In this document: positions 1-6,462 of the stretch, piece by piece
Numbering within the stretch: position 1 is the first letter of the stretch
Layout of the letters: each line of letters opens with the position of its first letter
Assembly (NCBI GenBank): GCA_051277005.1
Contig: JBNMPS010000072.1
Coordinates: 1 to 13,653, forward strand
DNA from: Dasania sp051277005
GTDB lineage: Bacteria > Pseudomonadota > Gammaproteobacteria > Pseudomonadales > Dasaniaceae
DNA length: 13,653 nt
Reading direction: 5' to 3'
Translations under genes and position numbers: made by a program
Notes under the pieces: model-generated
Database searches by the model: none
The model's input: only the letters and a program-made list of their open reading frames with translations
What the model was told of the DNA's origin: nothing

Positions 1-235
1 CACTAAAAAAAAGTTTTACTGCGTAGTTACCTACCGCTTTTAAATCATTAATAGCGACATTTATTTTTCCTGTTTGTAAAATAGCTTGGTCGGGGCTGTG
101 GCCTCGCACTTCTGCTGAGGGTGAGTGCACTCTTAAAAATTCAGCGTTCAATTCAAACTGTTGCGGGCCAAAACTAAGTGCTAGGGTTTTACTTTTTTTA
201 TGCAGTTGTATACCGGTGATAGCGGGAGTCTTCAT
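1..235 (-). CDS. DUF971 (GBBH-like N-terminal domain) protein, 3' part missing
   Basis: The reverse strand reads from an ATG at 235 through 78 codons without a stop to the window edge, so only the N-terminal part is present. The protein starts MKTPAITGIQLHKKSKTLAL and carries the family-typical stretches LRVHSPSAEVRGH (about residues 35-47), LQTGK, and VGNYAVKLFF at the edge. This matches the small DUF971/PF06155 family, which resembles the N-terminal domain of gamma-butyrobetaine hydroxylase. Its biochemical role is not settled; the domain is often thought to bind metal or to be linked to iron-sulfur proteins. In many gammaproteobacteria such a gene directly follows hslU; here a GGDEF gene lies between them. 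It begins 9 bases after the stop of that gene and has no clear Shine-Dalgarno, so translational coupling is likely. Confidence 0.85.
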   Translation of the reverse strand, partial: MKTPAITGIQLHKKSKTLALSFGPQQFELNAEFLRVHSPSAEVRGHSPDQAILQTGKINVAINDLKAVGNYAVKLFFS

Positions 236-244
236 ACGAGATGT

Positions 245-958
245 TTAACCTACAGCCGAGTTGCGGCCCTGTTGTTTGGCGAGATAAAGGTTTTTGTCAG
301 CTCTTTCGTAGAAGTCGTTAAAGGTTTCGCCCTCCAATAACGTAGCAACACCCAGGGAAATTGTCGTATGAAACGGCGGGTAAGATTTAAGATGTATAGT
401 GAGTTGCTCGATACTTTCCCGCATTCTTTCAGCATTGCTCATGGCGTCATTAAGGTTGCAGCGGGGTAGGAGAATGGCGAATTCTTCGCCACCCACTCTG
501 GCGAAGACATCTTCTGGCCGGCTGTGTCGGCTAATAACGCGGGTTATTTTTCTTAATACTTCGTCGCCGCCGGGGTGGCCGTACTTATCATTTACTTGCT
601 TAAAGTGGTCTAAATCAAAATAAATAATCGAAAGAGGTGTTTCGTAGCGCGTACTGCTGGCTATTTCAACTTTGATACGTTCAACAATAAAACGAAGATT
701 ATAGATGCCGGTTAAGCTGTCGCGGATGGCTAAATCTGAAATAACTTGTTCTTTTTTACCTAAATAGAGGCTAAAAGAAATAAATACGAGCTGGGTGGCA
801 AACAGCATATAGGCATAGAGCCCTCGGTGAGTGCTTAATTCTGAAATAATATCTTCACCACTAAGATATTGAATCAGCAGCCAGCCTATGGGGGCGCCCG
901 TCGCAAGAATACCGCCCTGTAATGCTCTTAGTGTTATTTTGTTCATGGGGTAAATCAT
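245..958 (-). CDS. Membrane-anchored GGDEF diguanylate cyclase
   Basis: This is a small diguanylate cyclase predicted to make c-di-GMP from two GTP. The frame is open from a TTG at 982 (245 residues); ATGs follow at 958 and 946. I favour an ATG start because nothing like a ribosome site precedes the TTG, but the choice between 958 and 946 is open. In 245-residue numbering, two hydrophobic segments lie near residues 18-40 and 56-75. The GGDEF domain follows: DSLTG at 88-92, FDLDHFKQVND at 122-132, and the active-site GGEEF at 164-168. An RPED I-site sits five residues before GGEEF, so the enzyme should be catalytically competent and product-inhibited. No sensory domain is visible beyond the short membrane anchor. 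It lies on the same strand as hslU but behind a terminator, and just ahead of the DUF971 gene. It is an unusual intruder between hslU and DUF971. Confidence 0.88.
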   Translation of the reverse strand: MIYPMNKITLRALQGGILATGAPIGWLLIQYLSGEDIISELSTHRGLYAYMLFATQLVFISFSLYLGKKEQVISDLAIRDSLTGIYNLRFIVERIKVEIASSTRYETPLSIIYFDLDHFKQVNDKYGHPGGDEVLRKITRVISRHSRPEDVFARVGGEEFAILLPRCNLNDAMSNAERMRESIEQLTIHLKSYPPFHTTISLGVATLLEGETFNDFYERADKNLYLAKQQGRNSAVG

Positions 959-994
959 AAACAGTTTCTTTGGCCAGTACAATTTTTAAACGAA

Positions 995-1032
995 AAACCT
1001 AAGGGAGAATGCCTTTTCCTTCCCTTAGGTTT
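995..1032 (-). terminator. Intrinsic terminator after hslVU
   Basis: A perfect 12-bp inverted repeat is formed by AAACCTAAGGGA (995-1006) and TCCCTTAGGTTT (1021-1032), with a 14-base loop. Read on the minus strand the stem is followed by a T-rich stretch (TTTTTCGTTT), the arrangement expected of a Rho-independent terminator. It lies 39 bases past the hslU stop codon and just before the GGDEF gene, so it should separate hslVU heat-shock transcripts from that gene. Confidence 0.75.
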
Positions 1033-1070
1033 GAAGAGTGTGTGGCTCGTTAAAAATGAGAGGTCGATCA

Positions 1071-2390
1071 TTAAAGGATAAAGCGGCTTAGGTCTTCGTC
1101 TTTAACAAGCTCGCCTAGTTTTTCGTCTACGTAAGTAGCGTTGACGACCAGTTTTTCGCCACTCTTGTCGCCTGCAGAGAAAGAGGCCTCATCTAATAAG
1201 CGTTCCATCACTGTGTGTAAGCGACGGGCGCCGATATTTTCGGTGCGTTCATTCACTTCCCATGCCGTTTCTGCTATGCGCAAAATGCCATCTTCAGTAA
1301 AGCTAATCGTTAAACCTTCGGTGGCGATTAGTGCTTGATATTGTTCAGTCAGGGATGCGTCTGGTTCAGTTAGTATGCGTTTAAAATCATCGGGGGTGAG
1401 TGCTTCCAGTTCTACTCGAATGGGAAGGCGGCCTTGTAGCTCAGGAATAAGATCTGACGGTTTCGCTAGGTGGAAGGCACCGGAGGCAATAAACAAGATA
1501 TGATCGGTTTTGATCATGCCATGTTTGGTGCTAACCGTGCTGCCTTCAATGAGCGGTAATAAGTCACGTTGTACGCCTTCACGAGAGACGTCGGCACCTG
1601 CTCCTTCGCTGCGTTTGGCAACTTTGTCTAACTCATCTAAAAAGACAATGCCGTTTTGCTCGGCGGCATAAATGGCTTTGGTTTTGATGTCGTCTTCATC
1701 GACAAGTTTGGCTGCTTCTTCGTCTTGTAGTTTTTTAAGGGCTTCTTTAACGGAAAGTTTGCTTGATTTCTTTTTGTCGCTGCCCATATTAGAGAACATG
1801 CTTTGCAGCTGATTGGTCATGTCTTCCATGCCGGGAGGAGCCATGATCTCTACGCCAACCGGGGTGGCGCTAACTTCTATTTCTATTTCTTTGTCATCTA
1901 ATTCGCCTTCGCGTAATTTTTTACGGAAGAGCTGGCGAGTTGTTGTTTCTTTTTCTGCAACGTCTTCGCCTCTTGCTGGAGGTAATAGTGCGTCTAACAC
2001 TCTCTCCTCAGCGGCGTCTTGTGCGCGGCTCATAACGTTTTCCATTTCTTGTTCACGAAACATTGTTATGGAGGTATCCATGAGGTCGCGAATGATGGAT
2101 TCAACGTCACGTCCCACATAGCCGACTTCGGTAAACTTAGTGGCTTCAACTTTAATGAATGGCGCATTGGCAAGCTTGGCTAGGCGGCGGGCAATTTCAG
2201 TTTTACCGACGCCAGTAGGGCCAATCATTAAAATATTTTTAGGAGTGATTTCGGTGCGTAAGTCTTCGCTGAGTTGCATCCGGCGCCAGCGGTTACGTAG
2301 GGCGATGGCAACGGCGCGTTTGGCGCTATCTTGACCAACAATATGTTTGTCGAGTTCGGTAACAATTTCTTTGGGCGTCATTTGTGACAT
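1071..2390 (-). CDS. hslU: HslU, ATPase subunit of the HslVU (ClpQY) protease
   Basis: This is the AAA+ unfoldase of the cytoplasmic HslVU protease. It unfolds substrates with ATP and feeds them into the HslV chamber. The product is 439 residues, close to the 443 of E. coli HslU. Visible landmarks are Walker A GPTGVGKT (57-64), the pore loop GYVG (90-93), and a charged intermediate (I) domain roughly 110-240. Walker B follows as GIVFLDE (247-253), then the HslU stretch SEGAGADVSREGVQRDLLPL (261-280) and sensor-2 GARR (387-390). The C-terminal tail DLSRFIL is the segment that docks into HslV and activates it. The ATG at 2390 follows an AAGG at moderate distance. It lies 86 bases downstream of hslV and is expected to be co-transcribed from the sigma-32 promoter upstream of hslV. 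No anomaly is seen. Confidence 0.98.
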   Translation of the reverse strand: MSQMTPKEIVTELDKHIVGQDSAKRAVAIALRNRWRRMQLSEDLRTEITPKNILMIGPTGVGKTEIARRLAKLANAPFIKVEATKFTEVGYVGRDVESIIRDLMDTSITMFREQEMENVMSRAQDAAEERVLDALLPPARGEDVAEKETTTRQLFRKKLREGELDDKEIEIEVSATPVGVEIMAPPGMEDMTNQLQSMFSNMGSDKKKSSKLSVKEALKKLQDEEAAKLVDEDDIKTKAIYAAEQNGIVFLDELDKVAKRSEGAGADVSREGVQRDLLPLIEGSTVSTKHGMIKTDHILFIASGAFHLAKPSDLIPELQGRLPIRVELEALTPDDFKRILTEPDASLTEQYQALIATEGLTISFTEDGILRIAETAWEVNERTENIGARRLHTVMERLLDEASFSAGDKSGEKLVVNATYVDEKLGELVKDEDLSRFIL

Positions 2391-2476
2391 GCTTATACCT
2401 TAAATCTATCTGAGACCACTGCCCGAAGGCAAAATCATCTTCCGCGCAAAGGGCTCTAGCTTAATTATTTGCAGTT

Positions 2477-3022
2477 TTATGTTTGGCTTTCTAATTCTTC
2501 AAGGGTGCGATTGTGATTGGTATAAACGCAAATGTCGCCGGCTATGGCTAAACCTTTTTCAACGATTTCGCGGGCGCTTAGCTCAGTGTTGTCTAGCAGT
2601 GCTTTTGCAGCCGATTGGGCAAAGGGGCCGCCAGAGCCAATAGCGATTAAGTTGTTCTCAGGTTCAATGACGTCGCCATTGCCGGTGATGATGAGAGAGG
2701 TCTCTTTATCAGCTACGGCGAGTAAGGCTTCAAGTTGGCGTAACGAGCGCTCGGTGCGCCAAGCCTTGGCTAATTCAACGGCGGCTCTAACAAGGTTGCC
2801 TTGGTATTTTTCTAGCTGTGCTTCGAATAATTCAAACAGCGTGAAAGCGTCAGCGGTGCCACCCGCAAAACCGGCGATAACCTGGTCGTTATAGAGGCGT
2901 CGTACCTTGCGGGCATTGCCCTTCATCACGGTATTGCCCATAGAAACCTGCCCGTCACCGCCAATAACGACATGGCCGTTGCGGCGAACAGAAAGAATCG
3001 TCGTGCCTCGATATTGCTCCAA
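2477..3022 (-). CDS. hslV: HslV, proteolytic subunit of the HslVU (ClpQY) protease
   Basis: This is the threonine peptidase of HslVU, which forms a double hexamer related to proteasome beta subunits. The 181-residue product starts MEQYRGTTILSVRRNGHVVI. The catalytic nucleophile is the first Thr of the TT pair (residue 7), with Asp23 (GDGQ) and Lys39 (Asp17 and Lys33 in mature numbering) also in place. The family stretch GFAGGTADAFTLFELFE is intact. The start codon is TTG at 3022, chosen because AAAGGAG sits at an ideal distance upstream and no ATG fits. This gives a six-residue propeptide (MEQYRG) that must be removed to free Thr7, whereas in E. coli only Met precedes the Thr. It is the first gene of the hslVU heat-shock operon. 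Confidence 0.97.
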   Translation of the reverse strand: MEQYRGTTILSVRRNGHVVIGGDGQVSMGNTVMKGNARKVRRLYNDQVIAGFAGGTADAFTLFELFEAQLEKYQGNLVRAAVELAKAWRTERSLRQLEALLAVADKETSLIITGNGDVIEPENNLIAIGSGGPFAQSAAKALLDNTELSAREIVEKGLAIAGDICVYTNHNRTLEELESQT

Positions 3023-3031
3023 GGGGATCTC
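3023..3031 (-). promoter_or_regulatory. Strong ribosome binding site that fixes the TTG start of hslV
   Basis: Read on the minus strand, AAAGGAGATCCCC runs directly into the TTG at 3022. The near-perfect Shine-Dalgarno at about six bases' spacing, together with the absence of an in-frame ATG nearby, decides in favour of the rare TTG start. Confidence 0.75.
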
Positions 3032-3068
3032 CTTTAGTTAGGCGTTCTTAATGGATATTAGTGATGTT

Positions 3069-3097
3069 ATATGGGGGTGACGGGGAGCTGATTCAAG
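3069..3097 (-). promoter_or_regulatory. Sigma-32 heat-shock promoter of hslVU
   Basis: On the minus strand CTTGAAT (3097-3091) is followed after 14 bases by CCCCATAT (3076-3069). This is almost identical to the RpoH consensus (CTTGAAA, 13-15 bases, CCCCATnT). It would start transcription about 40 bases upstream of the hslV TTG. hslVU is a classic sigma-32 target in E. coli, which agrees with the site. Confidence 0.82.
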
Positions 3098-3328
3098 GGT
3101 TAATAGTCTATTTAATCAATCGGTGTATATCGGTCAATCATCGCGTGAGGGAGCCATTAGTGTTGAGTTTTTTAAGTGCGCCGTTGATTCGGTTAACGGG
3201 GTTGAGGGTTATTAAGGTTTGCCGAACATGAAGCGTGGGTGGCTTCTGCGATATTGATGTTTAGCGCTGAGTGTAGGGCTATTTTCCATGAGGTCTTATT
3301 TTATGAATAGAGGTGGCCTATAGTAGAT
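3098..3328. other. Divergent intergenic stretch between hslVU and fxsA promoters
   Basis: About 230 bases lie between the two divergent heat-shock promoters. I see no open frame with a credible start and no RNA gene here. The only local structure noted is a short inverted repeat, CCGTT (3181-3185) with AACGG (3195-3199), of unknown meaning. Confidence 0.5.
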
Positions 3329-3350
3329 GCTGGCTTGAAATAAAGCCGGC
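3329..3350 (+). promoter_or_regulatory. Inverted repeat over the fxsA -35 box, possible operator
   Basis: GCTGGCTT (3329-3336) and AAGCCGGC (3343-3350) form an 8-bp inverted repeat with one T-G pair and a 6-base centre. The centre and arms overlap the -35 element and spacer of the fxsA promoter. A repressor bound here would block that promoter. No T-run follows, so a terminator is unlikely. The function is inferred only from position. Confidence 0.35.
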
Positions 3351-3362
3351 CAACCCCAATAT
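3334..3362 (+). promoter_or_regulatory. Sigma-32-type promoter of fxsA
   Basis: CTTGAAA (3334-3340), an exact RpoH -35, is followed after 13 bases by CCCCAATAT (3354-3362), one insertion away from the -10 consensus. It would start transcription around 3368, shortly before the fxsA ATG at 3391. An inverted repeat covers its -35 box (see the entry at 3329). Confidence 0.7.
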
Positions 3363-3390
3363 CTCTGTGATATTCATAAGCGAGTGACTC

Positions 3391-3900
3391 ATGCGTATTT
3401 TATTTTTTCTCTTTGTGGTGATGCCTATCGCCGAAATCATGCTGTTAATTGAAGTGGGCGATCATGTTGGCGGGCTCAACACTATCGCTTTGGTGATTGT
3501 CACCGCGATTATCGGTGCGGCTTTATTACGGCAGCAGGGTCTGGATACCTTATTCAAAGCCAATCAAAAAATGGCCCAGGGGCAGATGCCCATTAAAGAG
3601 ATGCTGTCGGGGATTATCTTGGCTGTGGGTGGTGCCCTGCTGCTAACCCCGGGTTTTATTACCGATGCCGTTGGCTTTATCTGTTTGTTGCCGTTGACTC
3701 GCAGTTGGTTGGCGGCTCGATTGTTGCGTAAAGGTGTGGTGGGTAGTCATGGTTTCAGTGCCTTTAGCTACAGTGCTAACAGCCAAAATTTCCAGCAGGG
3801 TCAGCCTAAGTCGGGGTCGCCATTGGATGGGGTTGAGCGAGAGGCGCCCAATCAATCATCGGCCACCACCATAGAGGGTGAATGTCGGCGTGAGGACTGA
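3391..3900 (+). CDS. fxsA: FxsA family inner-membrane protein
   Basis: FxsA is a small cytoplasmic-membrane protein named because its overproduction in E. coli relieves F-plasmid exclusion of phage T7. Its normal function is unknown. The 169-residue product shows hydrophobic segments at about 1-20, 28-46 and 72-103. It carries the family hallmarks MPIAEIMLLIEVG (11-23), IGAALLRQQG (41-50) and LTPGFITDAVG (85-95). After LLRKG (about 111-115) a polar, low-complexity tail of some 50 residues (Ser, Gln, Glu rich) follows, as usual for the variable C-terminus. The ATG at 3391 has only a weak purine stretch upstream. In E. coli fxsA also lies close to groSL, so the neighbourhood is conserved, and the sigma-32-like promoter upstream fits a membrane-stress role. 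Confidence 0.92.
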   Translation: MRILFFLFVVMPIAEIMLLIEVGDHVGGLNTIALVIVTAIIGAALLRQQGLDTLFKANQKMAQGQMPIKEMLSGIILAVGGALLLTPGFITDAVGFICLLPLTRSWLAARLLRKGVVGSHGFSAFSYSANSQNFQQGQPKSGSPLDGVEREAPNQSSATTIEGECRRED

Positions 3901-3904
3901 TTCC

Positions 3905-3936
3905 GTCACAAAACAGTGACCTTTTAAAGTTTTTTA
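3905..3936 (+). terminator. Possible weak terminator after fxsA
   Basis: GTCAC (3905-3909) and GTGAC (3916-3920) form a 5-bp stem with a 6-base loop four bases after the fxsA stop, followed by a T-rich stretch ending in TTTTTT. The stem is short, so some readthrough into groESL is likely. It could instead be chance. Confidence 0.35.
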
Positions 3937-3946
3937 GGGGGTGGGG

Positions 3947-3974
3947 CTTGAATTCATATTCAGTGGCTCCATAT
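3947..3974 (+). promoter_or_regulatory. Sigma-32 heat-shock promoter of groESL
   Basis: CTTGAAT (3947-3953) and CTCCATAT (3967-3974) are separated by 13 bases. Each differs by one base from the RpoH consensus. Transcription would start near 3982, giving a leader of about 60 bases before groES. No CIRCE element is present, so HrcA control is unlikely. A 12-bp palindrome sits at the expected start of the transcript (3981-3992). Confidence 0.8.
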
Positions 3975-3980
3975 CCCCTT

Positions 3981-3992
3981 TATCCCGGGATA
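3981..3992. repeat. 12-bp perfect palindrome at the groESL transcription start
   Basis: TATCCCGGGATA is a perfect palindrome placed 6-18 bases after the -10 element of the groES promoter. It has no spare loop, so it is more likely a protein site than an RNA hairpin, or simply chance. Confidence 0.4.
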
Positions 3993-4041
3993 CCCGGTCA
4001 TATTAAATTAAGATAATTATAGCTTTTGGAGAAGTGCCAAA

Positions 4042-4332
4042 ATGAAGATTCGTCCGTTATACGATCGCGTTGTATTACGTCGCAAAGAAGAAGAAGCCAC
4101 TTCAGCTGGCGGTATTATTTTGTCTGGTTCAGCAAAAGAGAAGCCAAACCAAGGCGAAATCATTGCTATTGGTGAAGGTAAAATATTAGACAACGGTGAG
4201 ATACGCGCCTTGGCAGTTAAAGTTGGCGATCAAGTTATCTTTGGTCAATACGCTGGCAACAACACGGTTACCATCGATGGTGAAGAGCTCATCATCATGA
4301 GCGAAAGCGAAATTCATGGTGTTCTCGATTAA
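4042..4332 (+). CDS. groES: GroES co-chaperonin (Hsp10)
   Basis: GroES is the heptameric lid of the GroEL folding chamber. The 96-residue product has the usual length. It shows the N-terminal KIRPLYDRVVLRR, the flexible mobile loop that contacts GroEL (about residues 16-34, with GGIIL at its core), the roof segment, and the C-terminal ELIIMSESEIHGVL. The ATG at 4042 is preceded by GGAGAAG. The gene lies 100 bases before groEL and shares the sigma-32 promoter. Nothing is abnormal. Confidence 0.98.
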   Translation: MKIRPLYDRVVLRRKEEEATSAGGIILSGSAKEKPNQGEIIAIGEGKILDNGEIRALAVKVGDQVIFGQYAGNNTVTIDGEELIIMSESEIHGVLD

Positions 4333-4432
4333 GGGTGTGATGGGTTAATTACCGTCCACTAATCAGTTTGAATAAGCGCCCTCTCCTTAAGCGAGTTGGC
4401 TGCTACTAGAAAGATAATTGAAGGAAATAGTC

Positions 4433-6091
4433 ATGGCTAAAGTTGTGAAATTTGGTAACGAAGCACGCCAAAAAATGCTTGCTGGTGTAAATGTTTTGGC
4501 AGATGCCGTTAAAGCAACACTAGGGCCCAAGGGTCGTAACGTCGTTTTAGATAAGTCATTTGGTGCCCCAACCGTCACTAAAGATGGTGTATCGGTTGCT
4601 AAAGAAATTGAGCTTAGCGATAAGCTTGAAAACATGGGCGCACAAATGTTGAAAGAAGTAGCGTCTAAAGCATCTGATGATGCGGGTGATGGTACAACCA
4701 CGGCGACTGTATTGGCTCAATCTGTTGTTAATGAAGGCTTAAAAGCCGTTGCTGCTGGAATGAACCCAATGGATCTTAAGCGCGGTATCGACCAAGCGGT
4801 TGCTGCAGCGGTTATTAAAATTCGTGAAATGGCAGAGCCTTGCGCCGATACTAAAGCGATTGCTCAAGTCGGTAGTATCTCAGCAAACAGCGACACCCAA
4901 GTGGGTGACATTATTGCTGAAGCGATGGAAAAAGTGGGTAAAGAGGGTGTTATCACCGTTGAAGAAGGCACTACGTTAGAAAACGAATTAGACATCGTTG
5001 AAGGTATGCAGTTTGATCGTGGTTACTTATCACCTTACTTTGTCACTAACACTGAAAGCATGAGTGCTGAGCACGAAGCGCCTTTCGTTTTGTTAGTTGA
5101 TAAAAAAATCTCAAACATTCGTGAATTATTGCCTTTGTTAGAGCAAGTTGCTAAAGCTTCTCGCCCATTAATTATCATTGCTGAAGATGTTGAAGGCGAA
5201 GCGTTGGCAACCTTGGTTGTTAACAACATGCGCGGCATTGTTAAGGTTGCAGCTTGTAAGGCACCTGGTTTTGGCGATCGTCGTAAAGCCATGCTAGAAG
5301 ATATTGCCATCTTGACTGGCGGTACGGTTATTACTGAAGAGTTAGGTTTAGAGCTAGAAACGGCCACTCTTGAGCACTTAGGTTCTGCTAAGCGTATTAC
5401 CCTTGATAAAGAAAACACCGTGATTATTGATGGTGCTGGCCAAGGTGACGCTATCCAGGCTCGTGTTGCTGAGATTCGTGTTCAAATGGAAGCCACTTCT
5501 TCAGATTACGATCGTGAGAAGTTACAAGAGCGTGTTGCTAAATTAGCTGGCGGCGTTGCCGTTATCAAAGTTGGCGCGGCGACTGAAATGGAAATGAAAG
5601 AGAAAAAAGCACGTGTTGAAGATGCCTTGCATGCTACTCGCGCTGCGGTAGAAGAGGGTGTTGTACCTGGCGGCGGTGTTGCCTTGGTTCGCGCTTTACA
5701 GGCTATTGAAGGCTTAGAGGGTGCCAATGAAGATCAAACCGTGGGTATTAACCTAGCACGTCGTGCGATGGAGTCGCCTTTACGTCAAATTGTTGCGAAC
5801 GCGGGTGATGAAGCGTCTGTAGTCCTTGATAAAGTTAAAGCTGGCGAAGGTAACTTCGGTTACAACGCCGGTACTGGCGAGTACGGCGACATGATTGCTA
5901 TGGGTATTCTTGACCCTGCAAAAGTAACCCGTACTGCGCTACAGGCTGCAGGCTCAGTAGCGGGTCTTATGATCACTACCGAAGCTATGGTCTGTGACGC
6001 TGTTGAAGAAGGTGCTGCCGCTGGTGGCATGCCTGATATGGGCGGCATGGGTGGCATGGGCGGTATGGGTGGCATGGGCGGCATGATGTAA
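4433..6091 (+). CDS. groEL: GroEL chaperonin (Hsp60)
   Basis: GroEL is the double-ring, ATP-driven folding chaperone of the cytoplasm. The product is 552 residues, close to the 548 of E. coli. It starts at the ATG at 4433, preceded by AAGGAA; the frame is open from a TTG at 4418, but that would run through the ribosome site. Seen in order are LGPKGRNVVLDKSFG (30-44), the nucleotide loop GDGTTTATVLAQ (from about residue 85), and the apical domain in the middle third. The chaperonin signature AAVEEGVVPGGG lies near 400-415. The protein ends in the classic GGM repeat tail and MM. A strong terminator follows. This is a single, intact, housekeeping-type copy. Confidence 0.99.
   Translation: MAKVVKFGNEARQKMLAGVNVLADAVKATLGPKGRNVVLDKSFGAPTVTKDGVSVAKEIELSDKLENMGAQMLKEVASKASDDAGDGTTTATVLAQSVVNEGLKAVAAGMNPMDLKRGIDQAVAAAVIKIREMAEPCADTKAIAQVGSISANSDTQVGDIIAEAMEKVGKEGVITVEEGTTLENELDIVEGMQFDRGYLSPYFVTNTESMSAEHEAPFVLLVDKKISNIRELLPLLEQVAKASRPLIIIAEDVEGEALATLVVNNMRGIVKVAACKAPGFGDRRKAMLEDIAILTGGTVITEELGLELETATLEHLGSAKRITLDKENTVIIDGAGQGDAIQARVAEIRVQMEATSSDYDREKLQERVAKLAGGVAVIKVGAATEMEMKEKKARVEDALHATRAAVEEGVVPGGGVALVRALQAIEGLEGANEDQTVGINLARRAMESPLRQIVANAGDEASVVLDKVKAGEGNFGYNAGTGEYGDMIAMGILDPAKVTRTALQAAGSVAGLMITTEAMVCDAVEEGAAAGGMPDMGGMGGMGGMGGMGGMM
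6041..6085 (+). repeat. Five 9-base repeats encoding the GroEL GGM tail
   Basis: Five near-identical units of GGC/T GGC/T ATG run in tandem in frame. They encode GGMGGMGGMGGMGGM at the GroEL C-terminus. Only the third base of glycine codons varies between units. Such tails are normal for GroEL and line the folding chamber. Confidence 0.9.
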
Positions 6092-6127
6092 TCATCGTCA
6101 CCTAGCTATTCAGGCAAAAGCCTCTTT

Positions 6128-6164
6128 AAAAAGCCCCGTACTCGAAAGAGTGCGGGGCTTTTTT
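6128..6164 (+). terminator. Strong intrinsic terminator after groEL
   Basis: AAAAAGCCCCG (6128-6138) pairs with CGGGGCTTTTT, and an inner ACTC/GAGT stem is capped by a GAAA tetraloop. The second arm runs into TTTTTT. It lies 37 bases after the groEL stop and is close to a textbook Rho-independent terminator. It also separates groESL from the D-amino-acid operon. Confidence 0.93.
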
Positions 6165-6383
6165 GATTTAAAAATACAGATAATCTTTTTCACCCAGCGG
6201 GTATATTAAATTAGCATCTCCCGCGATAGCCGCTACGCTGCGTGGGGCACGCTCAGTGTATGGTTGCCAAGGGTGAGCAATGAATTAGCTGAAAGCGCTG
6301 ATTAATTATAAAAAATCAGAGTAATCGACTATTTTTTGCTTAAAATAGAGTTTTATGCGCAGGTAAATTCATCCGGTTTGCTC
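6165..6383. other. Intergenic stretch between groEL terminator and the pxp operon promoter
   Basis: No credible coding frame or RNA gene is visible. Three small inverted repeats occur: ACCC/GGGT around 6192-6202; a hairpin of CCCGCG (6220-6225) with CGTGGG (6241-6246), including an inner AGC/GCT; and CTGATT (6298-6303) with AATCAG (6314-6319). The last lies 65-85 bases upstream of the -10 element and could be a regulator site, but this is not supported further. Confidence 0.4.
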
Positions 6384-6389
6384 TATAAT
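6384..6389 (+). promoter_or_regulatory. Probable -10 box of the DUF1445-pxpABC-DUF4392 operon
   Basis: A perfect TATAAT lies 74 bases upstream of the first gene, in an AT-rich setting after the groEL terminator. No good -35 hexamer is present at 16-18 bases (AGGTAA at 6361), so an activator may be needed. Transcription would start near 6396 and give a leader of about 67 bases. Confidence 0.5.
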
Positions 6390-6418
6390 TCTTGTAATGG
6401 TTTTATTTGATGGATGTC

Positions 6419-6444
6419 CCTGCCGTTGTTTTTGTGCTGGCAGG
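6419..6444 (+). promoter_or_regulatory. Leader hairpin before the DUF1445 start codon
   Basis: CCTGCC (6419-6424) and GGCAGG (6439-6444) form a perfect 6-bp stem with a 14-base, U-rich loop. It ends five bases before the AAGAGG ribosome site of the first gene. No T-run follows, so it is not a terminator. It may stabilise the mRNA or influence translation of the first gene. Confidence 0.4.
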
Positions 6445-6462
6445 CGCTAAGAGGTTTACATC

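Noticed and set aside
2391..2476. Weak inverted repeats in the hslV-hslU gap
   Set aside because: The arms are only four bases and interrupted; nothing distinguishes them from background.
3901..4041. Searched for a CIRCE/HrcA operator upstream of groESL
   Set aside because: No TTAGCACTC and GAGTGCTAA arms are present; the promoter fits sigma-32 instead.
4418..4432. Upstream TTG extension of groEL by five codons
   Set aside because: It would translate through the AAGGAA ribosome site; the ATG at 4433 gives the universal MAKVVKFG start.
4387..6084. Several open frames on the minus strand inside groEL, and similar frames opposite hslU, hslV, fxsA, pxp genes and alr
   Set aside because: They lie wholly within strongly conserved genes on the other strand, lack ribosome sites and resemble no family; they are shadows of the true coding strand.
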